Below are positions 60,077 through 64,000 of a stretch of 64,000 bases of DNA, in pieces. A model generated the notes under the pieces. It was given only the letters and a program-made list of their open reading frames with translations, did not search any database and was not told the DNA's origin. This stretch comes from JAHJDS01 sp964569795. Its GTDB lineage: Bacteria; Desulfobacterota; Desulfarculia; Desulfarculales; JAHJDS01. Positions within the stretch are counted from its first letter, which is position 1. The number at the start of each line of letters is the position of its first letter. The position numbers were made by a program, and so were the translations under genes. Location of the stretch: contig CAZMVB010000008.1 in NCBI GenBank assembly GCA_964569795.1, positions 62,001 to 126,000 of the forward strand. The letters run 5' to 3'.

Positions 60077-62122
60077 GTGCCGAGCGACTTCTTCGTCAAC
60101 CCCAATATCGCCCTGGCGTTCATCTGCGTCGCCCTGCCGGTGATCAGTTTCGGGCTGATCATGCTTATCTTCCGGTACTGGCCCAAGCTCAGCCTGGCCG
60201 TCAGTCTGGTCTGCTCGACGGTGCCCCTGATCCTGTCCATCTATCTCCTGGCGGCCAACTGGCACCTGTCGGCCCCCATCGAGGCGACCACCTTCTGGCT
60301 CTTCTCCAGCCACCTCAAGGTCCCCTTCGGGATCTACCTCGACCCGCTGTCCCTGCTGATGCTGTGCATCGTCTGCGTCATTTCCTGGCTGATCCAGGTC
60401 TATTCCATCGGCTACATGCAGGGCGACCCCGGGTTTTCGCGCTACTACGCCTGCCTGTCCCTGTTCGCCTGGGCGATGATCACCATGGTCGTCTCCAACA
60501 ACATGCTCCAGTTCTACATCTTCTGGGAGCTGGTCGGCCTGGCCTCCTACCTGCTGATCGGCTTCTGGTACCAAAAACCCGAGGCGGCCGTGGCCGGCAA
60601 GAAGGCCTTCGTCGTCACCCGCTTCGGCGACATCGGGTTTTTCCTGGGGATCATCGTCCTGTTCCTCCACGTGGGCAACCTGTTCATCGGCCAGTTGATC
60701 CACCCGGTGGGGGTCGAGGGCCAGCTGGTCTTCGGCCAGTGGGTGGGGAACCTGTTCGCCCTCGATCTGCACCTGGCCGCCGACCTCAAGGTGATGACCC
60801 CGGCCCTGGTGACCATCAGTTCCCTGCTCATCTTCTGCGGGGTGATCGGCAAGTCGGCCCAGTTCCCGCTGATGACCTGGCTGCCCGACGCCATGGAGGG
60901 TCCGACCCCGGTCTCGGCCCTGTTGCACTCGGCGACCATGGTCGCCGCCGGCGTGTACATGTTCGCCCGGATCTTCCCCTTCTTCGCCGCCTCGGACACG
61001 GCGATGCTCGTCGCCCTGTCCATCGGCACGGTGACCATGATCATGTCCTCGACCATGGCCTTGAACGCCCGGGACCTGAAACAGGTCTGGGCCTACTCGA
61101 CGGTCAGCCAGCTCGGATTCATGGTCATGGCCCTGGCCGCCGGGGGATACTTCGCCGGGGTCTTCCACCTGACGACCCACGCCGGCTTCAAGGCGATGCT
61201 CTTCTTGTCCTCGGGCGTGTTCATCCACGTCTTTCACACCAACGACATGTTCGAGATCTCGGCCGGCGAAGGCCGTCGGAACTGGATCGCCATGGTGGCC
61301 ATGACCATCGGCGCCCTGGCCCTGTCGGGCGTGTTCCCCTTCTCCGGGTTCTTCAGCAAGGAAGCGATCATGGCGGTCCTGGCCAAGCGGGGCGTGATCT
61401 GGCTCATCGCCGGCCTGCTGGGGGCCTTCCTGACCGCCTACTACGCCTTCCGGCTGATCTTCATCATGTGGTTCCCCAGGGGGGACCGGGTCGGTCCGGA
61501 GTGGCTCCACGCCGGCCGCGACACCGATGACGCCACCCAGGCCGCCGACCAGGGTCACGACAAGGGCCACGGCGGTCAGGAGATGCACCACGGCGGCGCC
61601 GGGGTGATGAATTTCGCCCTGATCGTGCTGTCCCTGGTGGCGCTGTTCCTGGGATTTTTCGAGGGTCCGATCCACCACTTCCTGGGCGATTCGTTCGTCC
61701 CCGGGGCCGCGGTCGGCCACGGGGCCGAGGCCCACGGCGGCGGCCACCTGTGGCTGCTGATTGTGGCCCTGACCGCGGCCTTCGCCGGTATCCTGCTGGC
61801 CTACTGGGAGTGGGGCCGCAAGAACGCGGCGCGCAAGGGGTTCATCGAATACGTCCCGGCCCTGGCCTCGTTCTTCGACCGGCGGTGGCTGTTGGACGAC
61901 TTCTGGCGCGGCGTGTTGGACCGGCTGATCTACGGCACCTTCTCGCGCCTGTTCACTATCAACGACCGCCGGGTCATCGACGGCGGCGTGGACGCCGTGG
62001 CCCAGGCGACCATCGGCGGCGGATGGCTGCTGCGCCGGGTCCAGTCGGCCCAGCTCCAGCGCAACCTGATGTTGGCCTTCGTCGTCGTGGCCGCTCTCGG
62101 CCTGATCCTGGTGCTGTTTTAG
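60077..62122 (+). CDS. nuoL: NADH-quinone oxidoreductase subunit L
   Basis: 681 residues from a GTG start. Antiporter-like subunit with about 16 membrane segments and a C-terminal lateral helix. Signatures: FWELVGLASYLLIGFWYQKP, LPDAMEGPTPVSALLHSATM and GVFPFSGFFSKEAIMA. A hydrophilic loop around residues 480-515 is unusually His-rich (DQGHDKGHGGQEMHHGG), with a second His/Gly stretch near residue 550. Pumps protons. Confidence 0.97.
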   Translation: MPSDFFVNPNIALAFICVALPVISFGLIMLIFRYWPKLSLAVSLVCSTVPLILSIYLLAANWHLSAPIEATTFWLFSSHLKVPFGIYLDPLSLLMLCIVCVISWLIQVYSIGYMQGDPGFSRYYACLSLFAWAMITMVVSNNMLQFYIFWELVGLASYLLIGFWYQKPEAAVAGKKAFVVTRFGDIGFFLGIIVLFLHVGNLFIGQLIHPVGVEGQLVFGQWVGNLFALDLHLAADLKVMTPALVTISSLLIFCGVIGKSAQFPLMTWLPDAMEGPTPVSALLHSATMVAAGVYMFARIFPFFAASDTAMLVALSIGTVTMIMSSTMALNARDLKQVWAYSTVSQLGFMVMALAAGGYFAGVFHLTTHAGFKAMLFLSSGVFIHVFHTNDMFEISAGEGRRNWIAMVAMTIGALALSGVFPFSGFFSKEAIMAVLAKRGVIWLIAGLLGAFLTAYYAFRLIFIMWFPRGDRVGPEWLHAGRDTDDATQAADQGHDKGHGGQEMHHGGAGVMNFALIVLSLVALFLGFFEGPIHHFLGDSFVPGAAVGHGAEAHGGGHLWLLIVALTAAFAGILLAYWEWGRKNAARKGFIEYVPALASFFDRRWLLDDFWRGVLDRLIYGTFSRLFTINDRRVIDGGVDAVAQATIGGGWLLRRVQSAQLQRNLMLAFVVVAALGLILVLF

Positions 62123-62131
62123 GGCAAGCCC

Positions 62132-63679
62132 ATGCACGCTATTCTGGAAAATATCCCGATCCTGACCATGATCCTCCTCTGTCCGGTGGCGGCCCTCCTG
62201 GCGACCATCTGCCTGCCCCAGGACCGGGAGGACCTGGTTCGCTGGGTCAGTCTCGGTTTTTCGGGGGCGGCCCTGCTGCTGAGCCTGCTGGTCTTCGTCT
62301 TCTACGATCAGACCCAGGCCCAGGTGGTGACCGATTTCATGCACCGGGTGGGCTGGCTCAAGGACTGGGGCCTCTTTTTCGGGCCGATCGATTACCAGTT
62401 CGTGGAGAAGGTGCCCTGGGTCAGGCAACTGGGCATCTCCTACTTCAACGCCGTGGACGGCATCAACGCCCCGCTGCTGCTCCTCAACGCCATCGTCTAT
62501 TTCACCGGCGTCTGGTCCATGTGGGAGCTGAAGAACCGGGTCAAGGAATACTACGCCTTCATGCACCTTTTGGTGCTGGGCGTCTTCGGCGTGTTCATGG
62601 CCCAGGACCTGTTCTTCCTCTTCCTGTACTACGAGATCGCGGTCGTGCCCATGTATCCCCTGATCGCCATCTGGGGCTCGACCCGCAAGGAATACGCGGC
62701 CATGAAGCTGACCCTGTATCTCATGGCCGGCTCCGCCCTGATCATCCCGGGCATCCTGCTCATCTTCAGCTACACCTCGCCGCATACCTTTGACATGGTC
62801 CGGATGGCCCAGACGGGCCATTTCCCCTTCGGGGTCCAGAAGGTGGCCTTTGTCCTGTTCCTGTTCGGCTTCGGCACCCTGGCCGGCTGCTGGCCGTTCC
62901 ACACCTGGTCGCCGGTCGGCCACGTCGCCGCGCCCACGGCGGTGTCCATGCTCCACGCCGGGGTGCTGATGAAGCTGGGGGCCTACGGCGTGCTACGGGT
63001 GGGGATGATGCTCTGTCCCCAGGGCCTGGCCTACTGGGCCGACCTGATGGCCGTGCTGGCCACGGTGGGCATCGTGTACGGGGCCTTCGTCGGCCTGGCC
63101 CAGACCGACTTGAAGTACGTCATCGGCTACTCGTCGGTCAGCCACATGGGCATCGTCATGCTCGGGCTGTCCACCATGACCATCGACGGCGTCAACGGGG
63201 CCGTGTTCCAGATGTTCGCCCACGGCATCATGACCGCCCTCTTCTTCTCGGCGGTGGGCTACATCTACGACCACGCCCACACCAGGATGATCCCCGAACT
63301 GGGCGGGTTCTCGCAGATCATGCCCACGGGCTCGGCCTTCTTCATCATGGCCTGTCTGGCCGGGATCGGCGTGCCGGTCATGGCCAGCTTCTGGGCCGAA
63401 CTGCTGGTCTTCATCAGCGCCTTCAAGACCTATCCCATCCGGGGCGCCTTCGCCATCCTGGGTCTGGTCATCTCCGCGCTGTTCATGCTGCGGGTGGTCC
63501 AGAAGACCTTCTTCGGCGAAAAGAAGGAGAAGTTCGTCGGTCTGCCGGACATGTCGCCGTTTTTGGCCGCGCCCCGGGCCCTGATCGTCGGGGTGATCGT
63601 GTTCTTCGGACTGTTCCCCCGGCTGATGACCGATCTGATCCAGACGGCCGTCGGCCCGCTGGTCGGGGGGTGGCACTAG
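62132..63679 (+). CDS. nuoM: NADH-quinone oxidoreductase subunit M
   Basis: 515 residues, about 14 membrane segments. Antiporter-like subunit with FLYYEIAVVPMYPLIAIWG and the HTWSPVGHVAAPTAVSMLHA segment containing the central Lys-rich proton channel region (VLMKLGAYG). Adjacent to nuoL (9-base gap). Confidence 0.97.
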   Translation: MHAILENIPILTMILLCPVAALLATICLPQDREDLVRWVSLGFSGAALLLSLLVFVFYDQTQAQVVTDFMHRVGWLKDWGLFFGPIDYQFVEKVPWVRQLGISYFNAVDGINAPLLLLNAIVYFTGVWSMWELKNRVKEYYAFMHLLVLGVFGVFMAQDLFFLFLYYEIAVVPMYPLIAIWGSTRKEYAAMKLTLYLMAGSALIIPGILLIFSYTSPHTFDMVRMAQTGHFPFGVQKVAFVLFLFGFGTLAGCWPFHTWSPVGHVAAPTAVSMLHAGVLMKLGAYGVLRVGMMLCPQGLAYWADLMAVLATVGIVYGAFVGLAQTDLKYVIGYSSVSHMGIVMLGLSTMTIDGVNGAVFQMFAHGIMTALFFSAVGYIYDHAHTRMIPELGGFSQIMPTGSAFFIMACLAGIGVPVMASFWAELLVFISAFKTYPIRGAFAILGLVISALFMLRVVQKTFFGEKKEKFVGLPDMSPFLAAPRALIVGVIVFFGLFPRLMTDLIQTAVGPLVGGWH

Positions 63680-63811
63680 GGAGCGGGGTGAACCTGGCCC
63701 GGGGCAGAATTTTTTAGGGGCGGTCCCCAAACCGAGGCCCTCCCCTTGTAAGAAAGGGACAACGGCGGGTGCGATTGACGGGCCCGAACGACTGAGGTTG
63801 GCGCGGAAGTG
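63680..63811. other. Unusually long gap between nuoM and nuoN
   Basis: About 130 bases, whereas every other junction in this operon overlaps or is a few bases. It contains a T-run (TTTTTT at about 63711-63716) after a GC-rich GGCCCGGGGC and then GGGGCGGTCCCC. It may be a partial terminator or an RNA-processing site that lowers nuoN expression. Confidence 0.4.
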
Positions 63812-64000
63812 ATGGACGTATTGCGGTTTCTACCCGAAGTGACGTTGGCGGCCATGGCCGTGGTCATGCTGGGCATGTCCCTGTTCGAGGTCAGGGCCCG
63901 GGTGGCCCAGTTGACCGCCCTGGCCACCTCGTCGGTCTGTCTGGTCGTGGCCGTGTTCAGCCTCCCGGCCCACGGGACCCTCTTCTTCGGCGCCTACCGG
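63812..64000 (+). CDS. nuoN: NADH-quinone oxidoreductase subunit N, N-terminal part (cut by window end)
   Basis: The visible 63 residues (MDVLRFLPEVTLAAMAVVML, then the second hydrophobic helix VARVAQLTALATSSVCLVVA-type) match the start of the third antiporter-like subunit of complex I. An adjacent GTG at 63809 is an alternative start. Its place after nuoM supports the call. Confidence 0.88.
   Translation, partial: MDVLRFLPEVTLAAMAVVMLGMSLFEVRARVAQLTALATSSVCLVVAVFSLPAHGTLFFGAYR

Noticed and set aside
60059..62956. Open frame of 965 codons opposite nuoL and nuoM
   Set aside because: It is antisense to two certain complex I genes and consists of His/Asp/Gln/Gly-rich low-complexity sequence.

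Overview
The window is high-GC chromosomal DNA from a Gram-negative bacterium, most like a deltaproteobacterium (Desulfobacterota). The signs are a BamD outer-membrane lipoprotein, an eleven-subunit complex I operon without an adjacent NADH module, a fused B12-dependent acyl-CoA mutase (IcmF), an archaeal-type Thi4, a FeoA/FeoB/Cys-rich iron module and a sigma-54 type promoter. The assignment rests on gene content only. Genes are densely packed, often with ATGA, GTGA or TGATG overlaps, and many promoters fit TTGACA-17/18-TANNNT.

Layout. 1-6.2 kb: the C-terminal part of EF-G, two divergent exported TPR proteins, a molybdopterin-fold oxidoreductase lacking the usual Mo-ligand Cys, an SGNH hydrolase and an anchored protein. 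6.3-10.4 kb: a tetR-icmF operon with a palindromic operator. 10.4-11.7 kb: a ZraP-like periplasmic protein and a non-coding stretch rich in inverted and degenerate repeats. 11.7-18.6 kb: mostly minus-strand genes (bestrophin-like protein, acyl-CoA dehydrogenase, bamD, trxA-trxB, LysE-type exporter, M18 aminopeptidase). 18.8-23.2 kb: thi4, a radical SAM/SPASM maturase divergent from a small Tat-exported Cys-Arg-repeat peptide, an alpha/beta hydrolase and a small exported protein. 23.4-28 kb: miaB, a bifunctional nuclease, and a PHP/transglutaminase/YkgJ operon. 28-35.6 kb: a paired sensor module (GAF histidine kinase plus a DHp-only partner), a membrane protein, a sigma-54 driven pair of small genes, a membrane protein, gamma-carbonic anhydrase with a conserved partner, and a GNAT. 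35.6-39.9 kb: feoA-feoB-Cys-rich protein, an EamA transporter and a SpoIIAA-like protein. 39.9-44.1 kb: an AT-rich island holding one 1322-residue nuclease-STAND-type NTPase, probably a defence gene. 44.1-53.5 kb: TPR-NlpC/P60 protein, methyltransferase, DUF255 thioredoxin-domain protein, GNAT, an exported adhesin-E-like protein followed out of frame by a CVNH-like lectin domain, ankyrin protein, TPR protein with a 60-bp tandem repeat, a small exported protein and a pirin. 53.6-64 kb: tRNA-Leu(CAG), ribF and nuoABCDHIJKLMN.

The most interesting regions are the radical SAM enzyme with its candidate Tat-exported peptide (19.6-21.5 kb), the nuclease-NTPase island (39.9-44.1 kb), and the homopolymer-linked adhesin/CVNH reading frames (49.27-49.9 kb). 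All family calls come from motifs recognised by eye; no database search was run.
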